From: Acanthaster planci
Lineage: Eukaryota > Echinodermata > Asteroidea > Valvatida > Acanthasteridae
Assembly (NCBI RefSeq): GCF_001949145.1
Contig: NW_019091491.1
Location: 1 to 64,000, forward strand
Reading direction: 5' to 3'
DNA: 64,000 nt
Shown: positions 58,301-64,000 of the stretch, piece after piece
How positions within the stretch are numbered: position 1 is the stretch's first letter
Layout of the letters: each line of letters begins with the position of its first letter
Position numbers and translations under genes: made by a program
Notes under the pieces: generated by a model
The model's database searches: none
The model's input: only the letters and a program-made list of their open reading frames with translations
What the model was told of the DNA's origin: nothing

Positions 58301-61300
58301 TCCAAACCAAGGACGATTTGGATAGAATTGAGTCATAAACTTTCCCAAGTCATCCCCTGAACAAATGTGCAAAGCAATTGGCTCCATATCGACGATGTAT
58401 CGTTGTCATCATACTATATAAATGCAAGTCTTTGACAGAATTGCAATGTAACGCTCGACAGTTTTATACATTTTTTGAGGGTGCAGACAAACCAAAGGAC
58501 AATACAAGCAACAATATATATTTTTTTCGCTACGTGGGCTCATGGGTAGGCAGAATACACTGAGAATGAGTCATATGAATATGACAACATTTTTTAAAAA
58601 CATTGAACAGGTTTAAAGTTTTAAAATAATTTAAATGTTTTACTTCCACTAAATATTTGGGTTTTTTTCTACGTGCTCAGCAAAAGTACACAGAGGACTC
58701 GTCAAGGTGTGCATAAAACGCATAACGCTGTTTTTGTGCTTATAAGTCCAGTACATAAAAAATCCCCGATCCCTGTGATCCAATCAAACAAAGTGAGTTT
58801 CCAGAGCACTGAAAATCATTTGGAACTATCATTAATTCCATAATCTCTGAACAGAGCCATGCAGGCGACAAACAAGAGCTTCAGACTACTGTTGAAGTCT
58901 GATCACCTCTGCCGTCATAATAATTTACTTATACCGTTAAAATTTTAGAGGTTTGCAACTAGACATACCAACACATTGCACGGCTGCATTGCTTTCCAAA
59001 TGTTAACCACAAAGAACGAAATATGACCCAGACTCCCCCTTTTATTCCTTTTTGTCGAAATAATCTTTCATGGTTTAACCTAAGTTGAACCTTTATTACT
59101 TGACTGAAGTAGAACACCATCAGGAAGGGTTGTGGGTCTTGGTTTCCAAATGCTACTTACAGCCCTTTGTGCATTGTTGTCGATTTCTTTACAGAGGATA
59201 CTGAACATGCTCACGTCATTAAGTTGGGATGACATTAATTTGACAAGGAAACTTCTAGCTCAGTTAACGGAGGTTTAATAAAGGTCATGTAACGTTGCAC
59301 GGTGTAACGAGGCCAATTAGTCCATTGACATCACAACATTGGAAAAGCTATAACTTCCTGCCCTGGAACAGAACACAGGTCTGTCAGAGTTTTTAAACAT
59401 TATTACTCCCTTGTTTCACTTTTTGTGTGTACGTATGTCGGGGGGGGGGCGAGTTACCCCACTTACCCTCCTCCCTCTGGATCTGCGCCTGAATTTGGTG
59501 AGAACCATCGCGGTTAGGGTTACTGAGTTTGACAGCGATTGTTCTTAAACGTGACATTCACGGCATTCAGAATAGTGACGCGCAAACAAATACGATAATT
59601 GCCTGCATATCCACATGTGTACAGCCGTGCAAGCTACATGGCTTTAACAAGACTACACTGATGTAGTTGCCAAACTGAAAGGCACATACCCAATACTTGT
59701 AACAGAGTAGCAAAACAGCTAACCTACCTGCTCACAAATCATCCTCCACTTATCACCCGATTCCATGGACTCCATTCTCTGTATTTGTTCAGGTTCCAGC
59801 GGCATGGTACTCTACGTAGGACGACAGAGGAACATCTAAAATTCACACAACCGCGACTCGACTAGGGGAGCCTTCGGGATAATGAACACACTCGTGTATT
59901 CTTAAACAGGTATAATGACATGTTCACAAACTGCTCAGGTTTGTCAGGTGACGTTTGTCATAAACAACTCCAGTTAGCATACCAGCAAAAGTTATTTCAA
60001 TGAAGAGGGGACTCGCGTGTAGCCCACAATGCTAGATATCCCATAAACCTCAAAGAAGCGATAATAAAAGTCGCCTTGAGTCTGAGATTTTCCCTACAAC
60101 ACAACTGCCCCCGACACAAAACGTGGTTATTCATTCGCGAACGAGCGCAGTTATGCTAATTCGGCTCCAGGGTCGTCTGGCTGTTGTGTCTTTACAGCCG
60201 TCCATGACCCAACGAACTTGAATAAAAAGACTGAAGTGGAAAATCGCCACAGCTGACGTCGGTTGGTCCACGGGGCAGATGTAGGTGCGGGACCGCCCGT
60301 ATTGTATGTCACACCAAGCATAATGGTGTGGGGGTGTTTCAATTCATCGATTCAGTGTTGTGAATGATACAGAAAAAGCTCAGTAAAGGAAAAAGTAGCT
60401 GAAACACATGCCTAAATGCAACGCGAGAATGATCCGTGTTTAGAGCTCCCACGACTTTGCTTCGTTGAGGCCTTCTCCTTGTCACACACAAGCGTTTGAA
60501 AAATCACCCGTCAGACATGTAAAGATTTAAAGTCGGGTAGATTCTAATTCGGCTTCGCATCAGTGATACCTATAAGAAGAGATTTGAAACCGTACACGGA
60601 TTACGCACGCGCGTGTGCACCCGTGACGTCAGATCAAGAGACAAGGTCACACCTAGGTTTGTTGAAGTCACAATATTGTAGAGTTGTGATTGCGACACGG
60701 TGCTCTCCACATTAGATTTTAGTCGTATCCATGTTATAAAAATTGTTCACTTGTTTTTCTACTCAGTTATCGCAGACCAAATTTCATTGTCAAACCGGTG
60801 CATGATGTCATTCACAAATCATATAGCAGGTTTCAGGTCACAAAAATACCACTTACCAGGAGAATTCGAAACTTTCTCTCGATGATATGCTTAGAAGGTT
60901 TTAATCCTGCAAATGACAAAATGAAACGAAACAACTCATAATAAAACGGGCTTGTATCATTTTGCCTGCCTGGAAATATAAGAACGAATTTTCATGCTCG
61001 GGATAAAACGCTACTTAATCAGGATATGATCAGACTGGGAGAATTGGACAACCTGAAGTTGTATGTTGGATCGTAATATCATGTAACCAGGGCATTTCGT
61101 CTACAACCTCAGAGGGGATGTTCAATGGCAATATATAGGTGGCTTTACATCTTCACTTTCGTCTTCTTGTTGTCACTCCCAAACGACCGAATTACAGTGA
61201 GCGAACAGTAAAATGTGTTTTGTACAAGTGTAATATATGGGCACAAGGTGCCTAGAGTCTAAACGCATATCTGAACACTTTTTGCCCACTTTTAAACCCT

Positions 61301-62906
61301 TTCTACCACGGCATGTTTGACATGCATGAACGGGTGTGTTTAATGCTCAGCTATTTTTACCAAGCTACATTTGTACTGTGTAAGAGCGTTATAGCTATTA
61401 AAACCTTCCTAAACGCATTTCATTGCAAATATCTAAACATGACGTAGGTATAAAAATGTGTCTAAACTGTATACGCCTTTTTTACATTTGTGTTTAGAAC
61501 ACTTGAAGTTGTTAGTTACATATTACGATGTCTTATTGCATGACGTGAAGTTTGATATAAAGTTAGACGCAAAACAACATGCAATTTGTCTGCGCATCTC
61601 TAAGAGACTGGATTGGAGGGATATAGAAATGTGCACCATTGAAAAGTCCTTACATTACGAGAGAAAAAACTCCCTTCAACCCGGTTTGAAACTTTTACAG
61701 TGAAGTGGCACTTCAGATTCCAAAGCCAAATTGCTCTAAGTTAATATCAGAAATCTCCACGTTGCTTTTGATAAATTGGTTAGTTGATATATCTGTCCCC
61801 GAACTGTGTGGTAGAGCACTCATACATTGTATGCACACGCGTTCTGTCTCTACAACATTTTGTATTTGGAGATTTTCACGCCGCGCACGCACATTGTGAC
61901 AAAATCACACCATTCTATCGTTTTATTCCGTTTCGTTTTACAAGAGCACGCTTCAGATTTCCACATTAACCACCTGTAATTGCATTCTTTGACACGAATT
62001 CAGTTAGCAGCTGCATCCCAAACAACTTCTCCTTCAGAAAAATCAAACAAGTGGAATTTTCTTTCAACCACAAGGAAGAAAATAACACTAAAAAAGGACA
62101 CACCAAAGTCGCCTAAAAGGACAGTATCCTTAGAGGCTGTTGGGAAATATATTATATGACTTAACACTCTAAATAGGCTCCCGATAATCGAATCATAGGA
62201 TATTGTTTCAGCCAGGAAAGGTCTAAGCTGTCGTCGGGTTATTGCATTATTTGGGTAGTACATGGTCTACTTGGGGTAATTCATCTTGGCATTTGATTCA
62301 CATCTACAGCTTCAGATTCGCAGTGGCACTATGTCTATCATCATTTTAATAAGACAGACTTCCTTAATATATTTTCACCTATAGTTGTTGAGATTTAACA
62401 ACTGATCAAATACAAGATCTTGGATTACAACATGCATTTGTGTGTGATAATCAAGGATGTGATGGTATCACAATTAGTTCCATGTCATGACAGTCTTCAA
62501 AACATCCCATACATTACTCACTATTTTTCCCTGAGCTGGATGACCCTACTAATCTATCTCCTTGAGACCAATACTGTTCCCCTCCTGATTCTGGTGTAAT
62601 GACGTCATCATATTCTGCCCCATCCCAATGCGATCTGACGTTACTGGGTCTATCTTCTTGTTCGTGACGTGAAGATCGTCTGGACGGATTCTTGTCGTAG
62701 TTGTGGCTTTCGGAGTTACTGTGAGCCAGGTCGGAGACAGCGGTTAGGGAATCTAAGCTCTGACTTGCCAACATGGTTGCTGTCTCTTGGCGCGTCCAAA
62801 CCCCTTCATTTGGCAAGAGTTCCTTGTCTCTGCCTAAACTCAAACTAGAAGTCGATCCTCCAAACTTAGTCTTCGACAGTTTGCCAGATTTCTTTAACTT
62901 CGCCAT
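42750..62906 (-). CDS. Diaphanous-type formin, 26 coding exons (FMNL/DAAM/MWHF-like)
   Basis: Formins nucleate and processively elongate unbranched actin filaments. Rho-type GTPases bind the N-terminal GBD/FH3, FH1 binds profilin-actin, and the dimeric FH2 caps the barbed end. Joining the exons listed separately gives about 1,230 residues: Ser-rich N-terminus (1-128), GBD (about 130-175), FH3 armadillo region (175-440), coiled coil (443-560), linker and FH1 (to about 674), FH2 (about 690-1045) and tail (to about 1228). GT/AG signals and reading phase agree at all junctions except exon 4/5. FH2 hallmarks seen are MLNW near its start, NLVI, AEQFM, GNYMN and NFLNYLAETVRR. There is no MGN myristoylation start as in FMNL. 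A Penelope-like element lies in intron 15 and the assembly gap in intron 23. Formin identity is certain; MWHF is my best guess at subtype. Confidence 0.93.
43676..43840 (-). CDS. Formin exon 25: C-terminal FH2
   Basis: A 165-nt phase-0 exon starting EFYKASSDKVYELSERFKIM and ending VFTQFGIEYK at GTGAGA. The acceptor is TCCATCAG; the frame upstream contains a stop, which fixes the boundary. It corresponds to the 'f...a...l..l......m...f..l...FGe' helix closing FH2. Confidence 0.88.
44332..44432 (-). CDS. Formin exon 24: FH2 post
   Basis: Two bases plus 33 codons after CCCCAAG: SLESLTMDIHGLRKGLELAK and ending QQNNPIID at GTGAGA. It matches the 'vsl..l..dv..L..gl..' FH2 helix. Confidence 0.92.
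44656..45019. other. Assembly gap (364 N)
   Basis: Run of undetermined bases inside formin intron 23. Exons 23 and 24 join in frame across it and give continuous FH2 sequence, so no coding exon needs to be hidden here. Open frames reported through the N run are artefacts. Confidence 0.99.
45141..45267 (-). CDS. Formin exon 23: FH2 post
   Basis: A 127-nt exon, LTFVKAADRSHNFLNYLAET and ending LLLDQVKS plus one base before GTAAGT. It matches 'L.dtK..d....lL.ylve.v...ypel..f'. The assembly gap lies in the next intron. Confidence 0.94.
45638..45718 (-). CDS. Formin exon 22: FH2 GNYMN motif
   Basis: An 81-nt phase-0 exon, IILAFGNYMNSSRRGTASGF then RLETLDN, between ACTCAG and GTGAGT. GNYMN is the most diagnostic FH2 sequence motif. 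Confidence 0.97.
45980..46048 (-). CDS. Formin exon 21: FH2
   Basis: A 69-nt phase-0 exon, DMTAIVKAAESIMKSKKLKK then LFE, between AATTTAG and GTAGGG. It corresponds to 'l..ae.l..S.kl..lLe'. Confidence 0.92.
46814..46900 (-). CDS. Formin exon 20: FH2
   Basis: An 87-nt phase-0 exon: MARVDRYESKLRLMAFMGIY then KELIDSLQP, between CCTCAG and GTAAGA. It is the conserved 'i.r...kL..m.F...f...i..l.p' helix. Confidence 0.92.
47372..47440 (-). CDS. Formin exon 19: FH2
   Basis: A 69-nt phase-0 exon, LKSLAKHADDYEGMGEAEQF then MFQ, between ATTTTAG and GTAAGA. It matches 'L......l..aEqFm.'. Confidence 0.9.
47673..47800 (-). CDS. Formin exon 18: FH2 knob
   Basis: Two bases plus 42 codons: ITKRRIGLSTKAIKDAIDKC and ending LLLKFLPTKEE at GTAAAT. 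It completes N-L-V-I; the Ile of this motif appears to be the actin-contact residue known from Bni1/mDia1 mutants (assignment from memory). Confidence 0.93.
48302..48473 (-). CDS. Formin exon 17: FH2 lasso/linker
   Basis: Starts TIDDERVLNELDFTDFERNF after ATATCCAG and ends TVIETNRARNL plus one base before GTGAGA. It is the canonical 'ldDe.vl.ELDf.dFE..F' segment and then the 'll...RA.Nl.I' knob helix. Confidence 0.95.
48901..48992 (-). CDS. Formin exon 16: FH2 lasso
   Basis: Two bases plus 30 codons after CTTTTCCAG. A basic stretch SRRKRRII is followed by PMPMLNWVTLYPVTNTIFK and GTAAAT. MLNW with the following 'gTvF' is the FH2 lasso motif, whose Trp inserts into the partner subunit's post in solved formins. 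Confidence 0.92.
49420..49929 (-). pseudogene. GIY-YIG endonuclease domain of the Penelope-like element
   Basis: A 169-codon open frame. It begins at the PLE junction motif YGRPRNLRDLFVRAEV, then has CVFC and CRVC Cys pairs, the YVG variant of YIG, an Arg in KKRF and the terminal 'LRTIQPHGLNIQEG' block typical of Penelope/Neptune elements. The domain nicks target DNA for primed reverse transcription. It reads intact but is separated by a frameshift and stop from its RT. Confidence 0.9.
49956..51185 (-). pseudogene. Reverse transcriptase domain of the Penelope-like element
   Basis: A 409-codon open frame. The RT palm motifs are present, including the YIDD box. Its first about 45 codons are out of frame with the conserved PLE sequence visible in an overlapping frame, so a frameshift near 51050 is likely. 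Related to telomerase-like RTs of the PLE class. Not a host gene. Confidence 0.88.
51231..51421 (-). other. Intron 15 sequence before the Penelope-like element
   Basis: The FH1 reading frame stays open across the exon 15 donor for about 60 codons into this stretch. The extension is not proline-rich or formin-like. It may be PLE 5' sequence or ordinary intron. Confidence 0.4.
51422..51598 (-). CDS. Formin exon 15: FH1 proline-rich region
   Basis: Starts after TGTTTCAG with GGSPSRTAAV and ends with PTPGMPTPPPAPPMFGQ before GTAGGG. This is the profilin-binding FH1 position. The longest proline run is only three, short for an FH1. The intron that follows carries the Penelope-like element; phases across it agree (1 to 2). 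Confidence 0.85.
51974..52220 (-). CDS. Formin exon 14: end of coiled coil and Ser-rich linker
   Basis: A 247-nt exon (82 codons plus one base). It begins KVYRQQTGQDLETRLKSYQ, then becomes a Ser/Thr/Pro-rich disordered linker. It ends at a GTGCAT donor in phase 1, which matches exon 15. Confidence 0.82.
52591..52659 (-). CDS. Formin exon 13: coiled coil
   Basis: A 69-nt phase-0 exon, VDGKSQEYRERVVELQDTLE then HIR, between TTTCAG and GTTAGT. Confidence 0.82.
52797..52841 (-). CDS. Formin exon 12: coiled coil
   Basis: A 45-nt phase-0 exon, EYTASKTELQQKLQE, between TTTCAG and GTTAGA. It continues the heptad pattern. Confidence 0.78.
53203..53229 (-). CDS. Formin exon 11: 27-nt micro-exon
   Basis: Encodes VDLQQEKIR between GATACAG and GTATGT, phase 0 both ends. 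It can be skipped without changing frame. Confidence 0.75.
53759..53890 (-). CDS. Formin exon 10: coiled-coil start
   Basis: A 132-nt phase-0 exon with 44 residues, ELDEWHDHFISIQGLQDNLA then EIQERNDLLRRE. Charged heptad-like spacing marks the start of the coiled coil that follows FH3 in DRF formins. Confidence 0.85.
54389..54505 (-). CDS. Formin exon 9: end of FH3
   Basis: A 117-nt phase-0 exon: VACLKFINKLLNTTRNLNRR, then VYLQYELELAEFDAIELEK, between CTCCAG and GTAATC. It matches the conserved 'acm.fiN.lv....dl..R..lr.El...gl' closing FH3. Confidence 0.9.
55008..55154 (-). CDS. Formin exon 8: FH3
   Basis: A 147-nt phase-0 exon starting ILTYACEARDGHDRVLNVFN and ending VERLRTELV, between CTCTTAG and GTAAGT. 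It is the 'leil.avc...gGh..VL.a' repeat; the GHDRVL motif is clear. Confidence 0.88.
55381..55479 (-). CDS. Formin exon 7: FH3
   Basis: A 99-nt phase-0 exon: KGRHIINTGPDILETISFCI and then ISRSLASRLNAFK, between TTTGCAG and GTATTT. It matches the FH3 segment in which a region of loss ('G...v...p..i..i..sL.s...k') precedes the 'v.eil' helix. Confidence 0.86.
55666..55716 (-). CDS. Formin exon 6: FH3
   Basis: A 51-nt exon reading VDESDALFCLKCIASNE, phase 0 at both ends, between GACAG and GTAAAG. This is the FH3 'E.d...CLKA.m.n' helix. Confidence 0.85.
56116..56293 (-). CDS. Formin exon 5: FH3 armadillo repeat
   Basis: A 178-nt exon: one base, then 59 codons starting FMKEFISETLNGAEVLCRFI and ending with a Lys/Gln-rich helix before GTTTGT. 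'EFI..LNG.EVL..FI' corresponds to the 'WVREFI..GL..LL.FL' repeat of formin FH3. Confidence 0.83.
57146..57359 (-). CDS. Formin exon 4: first part of FH3
   Basis: Opens PSVPSLHSPKFYIDQLRAHM after CTTCCAG. It continues with a Lys-rich helix and LADLKEDLKAYNTEW, equivalent to the 'L..LR..LRT....WV' helix of DAAM and FMNL. I used the GTAAGG donor (phase 1). That does not fit exon 5 (see findings), so the 3' end may be about 10 codons shorter or a micro-exon may be missing. Confidence 0.78.
57360..59727 (-). other. Formin intron 3
   Basis: About 2.4 kb without recognised exon or element. It includes a run of ten G at 59440-59449. An open frame of 152 codons on the plus strand at 57521-57979 has no family resemblance. 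Confidence 0.6.
59728..59811 (-). CDS. Formin exon 3: GBD core, possible alternative start
   Basis: Reads STMPLEPEQIQRMESMESGD followed by KWRMICEQ, ending at GTAGGT. The last part is the 'kkW.ic.q' signature of FMNL/DAAM GBDs. An in-frame TAG lies directly before the exon, so its internal ATG could serve as a start in a transcript lacking exons 1-2. Confidence 0.85.
60624..60631. promoter_or_regulatory. Full CRE palindrome TGACGTCA in formin intron 2 neighbourhood
   Basis: A consensus CREB/ATF site in a CpG-containing stretch (about 60.1-60.65 kb) between exons 2 and 3. Together with the possible start in exon 3 it hints at an internal promoter, but no expression evidence exists here. No coding exon is seen in 59.8-60.85 kb. 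Confidence 0.25.
60857..60906 (-). CDS. Formin exon 2: start of GTPase-binding domain
   Basis: A 50-nt exon between TTTGCAG and GTAAGT. It completes the split codon from exon 1 and reads LKPSKHIIERKFRILL, ending in phase 0. The 'ERKFRILL' part matches the 'E.+F..LL' helix that opens formin GBDs. Confidence 0.78.
60907..62521 (-). other. Formin intron 1
   Basis: Non-coding between exons 1 and 2. Short open frames on both strands have no domain signature and no matching splice context. Nothing further recognised. Confidence 0.6.
62522..62906 (-). CDS. Formin exon 1: N-terminal Ser-rich segment with start codon
   Basis: Starts MAKLKKSGKLSKTKFGG and gives 128 codons plus one base, ending at a GTGAGT donor. 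Basic at first, then rich in Ser, Asp and Glu, with no recognised domain. The phase-1 end joins exon 2 exactly, which supports it as the first coding exon although exon 2 lies 1.6 kb away. A second possible start lies in exon 3. Confidence 0.72.
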
Positions 62907-63825
62907 TCTTGCTATGGCACAGAGTGTGACAGACCATGCACACTATTCGACTATACGGTTTTTCCTCACGGCACATTCGTTGATTTTTGTCTGATACGAA
63001 CACAACTAAAAGATGAGGGACAACACGCTCCACACTAACTTGTCCTTTATTTCCGGCTTCTCTTCGTTGCCGTCGTGCTTACGGCGAGTCGTTAACAATC
63101 GGGCGGGTTAATCCAGCTTTTATGGTGAATTGAACCTCGTGTAGGGATAATCTTCCAAAACAAGGAAGCGAATGACATCATTATGGGGTTACTTTATACA
63201 TCCATAATCTCCAGCCGTTTTCTTTGTAGCGAGATTAATCACAGAAGTAACATAGAGACTTTAGAGATATCCCGCTGCAGAATGAAAAATTGTGAGAAGG
63301 GGAAAAATGGACGAGTAGAACTGAATAGGCGAACAACGCAGCACGGTGTGTATACACGAACCTTGATGGTCTGAGACACTGATCAGTATTTCTGTAGAAA
63401 TGGCAACTCAGACAGATTGTTCCTTGAGGTTACAGGATGCATCAAGGAAACAGGAGACAGCATCTTTGCCATGGGACGAGATCACATCTCTGGTGATTAT
63501 AATGTCTATGCTTACAGTTAATAACTCCGTGATGGCACTAAGACCGTTCAGTATACAAGACTCGCTGGACTGAGATCCGTGTATTCCATTTTAACATGAA
63601 AACGAAACTGTCTAAACGATAAGCTTAAGCTGGCCGCAATCCTCGGTAGACTGGTTCTTATAACTTATACATAACATGAACAGATACAACAGAATCCCAC
63701 GGACGTGAAATCTTTTTCACACTTCCTCTTGATGGTGTGGTTTCGAAAAAAACAAACTTGTGACGAACGGCGGGATGCGACTGTATGTCTACACCGTGCG
63801 TTTAATACACCGACGCGATAACTCC

Positions 63826-63839
63826 ACGTTATATAACGT
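63826..63839. promoter_or_regulatory. Palindrome with TATA-like core upstream of formin exon 1
   Basis: ACGTTATATAACGT is a perfect 14-bp palindrome with TATATAA at its centre, about 0.9 kb upstream of the formin start. It could be a TATA box with flanking ACGT elements, or chance. The 62.9-64.0 kb stretch otherwise holds no gene I recognise. Confidence 0.2.
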
Positions 63840-64000
63840 ATCAAAGGCGTGCCGTTAAGGTGGGCGAAGTCCACGGTCGTTCACATTCTGCAGTTGTCAT
63901 GGAGTAGCGATAAAGGTGACTACCACTGTATAGTAGTCAAAAAGAAGAAATCTTTGGTTCAAATTTCAATGGCGCCATCCACAGATGATTGCCATTCTAT

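Noticed and set aside
60151-60342. 63-codon minus-strand frame as an extra formin exon
   Set aside because: No acceptor/donor pair in phase, and exons 2 and 3 join exactly without it.

Overview
This window is eukaryotic genomic DNA: AT-rich, intron-bearing, dense in decayed retrotransposons, with one assembly gap (N at 44656-45019). The formin type, the secreted farnesoic-acid-methyltransferase-like domains, a Penelope-like element and the LINE types fit a marine invertebrate, most likely a non-vertebrate deuterostome (acorn worm, echinoderm or amphioxus grade). That placement is inference; no species can be read directly.

Right third (about 42.6-64 kb, minus strand): one apparently complete gene of 26 coding exons for a Diaphanous-type formin of about 1,230 residues. 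Reading 5' to 3' it has a Ser-rich N-terminus, GTPase-binding/FH3 region, coiled coil, short FH1, full FH2 and a low-complexity tail. Exon phases agree at every junction except exon 4/5. The assembly gap lies in an intron, and the flanking exons join in frame. A decayed Penelope-like retroelement (RT plus GIY-YIG nuclease) sits in the intron between FH1 and FH2, in the same orientation as the gene. The formin resembles the FMNL/DAAM/MWHF group; MWHF (multiple-wing-hairs-related formin) is a reasonable but unproven subtype.

Left two thirds (about 2.5-41 kb): a tandem array of diverged segmental duplications. Each unit carries parts of a small plus-strand secreted-protein gene: a signal-peptide exon, then two exons that together encode a Methyltransf_FA domain. 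A tRNA-derived SINE recurs between exon 1 and exon 2. At least five units are recognisable; most are broken by frameshifts, stops or lost splice sites, and none is clearly complete.

The array is interrupted by mobile DNA: a LINE with a mutated catalytic motif (23.3-25.4 kb), a terminal-inverted-repeat element with an internal minisatellite (25.4-26.8 kb), the C-terminal half of an R2-like LINE with restriction-like endonuclease (32.7-34.0 kb), three other LINE reverse-transcriptase fragments, Penelope end fragments at 32.0-32.3 kb, a foldback with arms of about 1 kb (9.4-12.4 kb), a CGACG-rich foldback (5.0-5.5 kb) and a CCAATT-rich array (30.0-30.6 kb).

The most unusual signal is a pair of inverted hammerhead-ribozyme-like motifs at 14.1 and 15.0 kb, bounding about 0.95 kb of unclassified DNA. 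They show a CUGANGA-like box, a 5-bp stem II, GAAA and a GUC site. All coordinates come from reading by eye; no searches were run.
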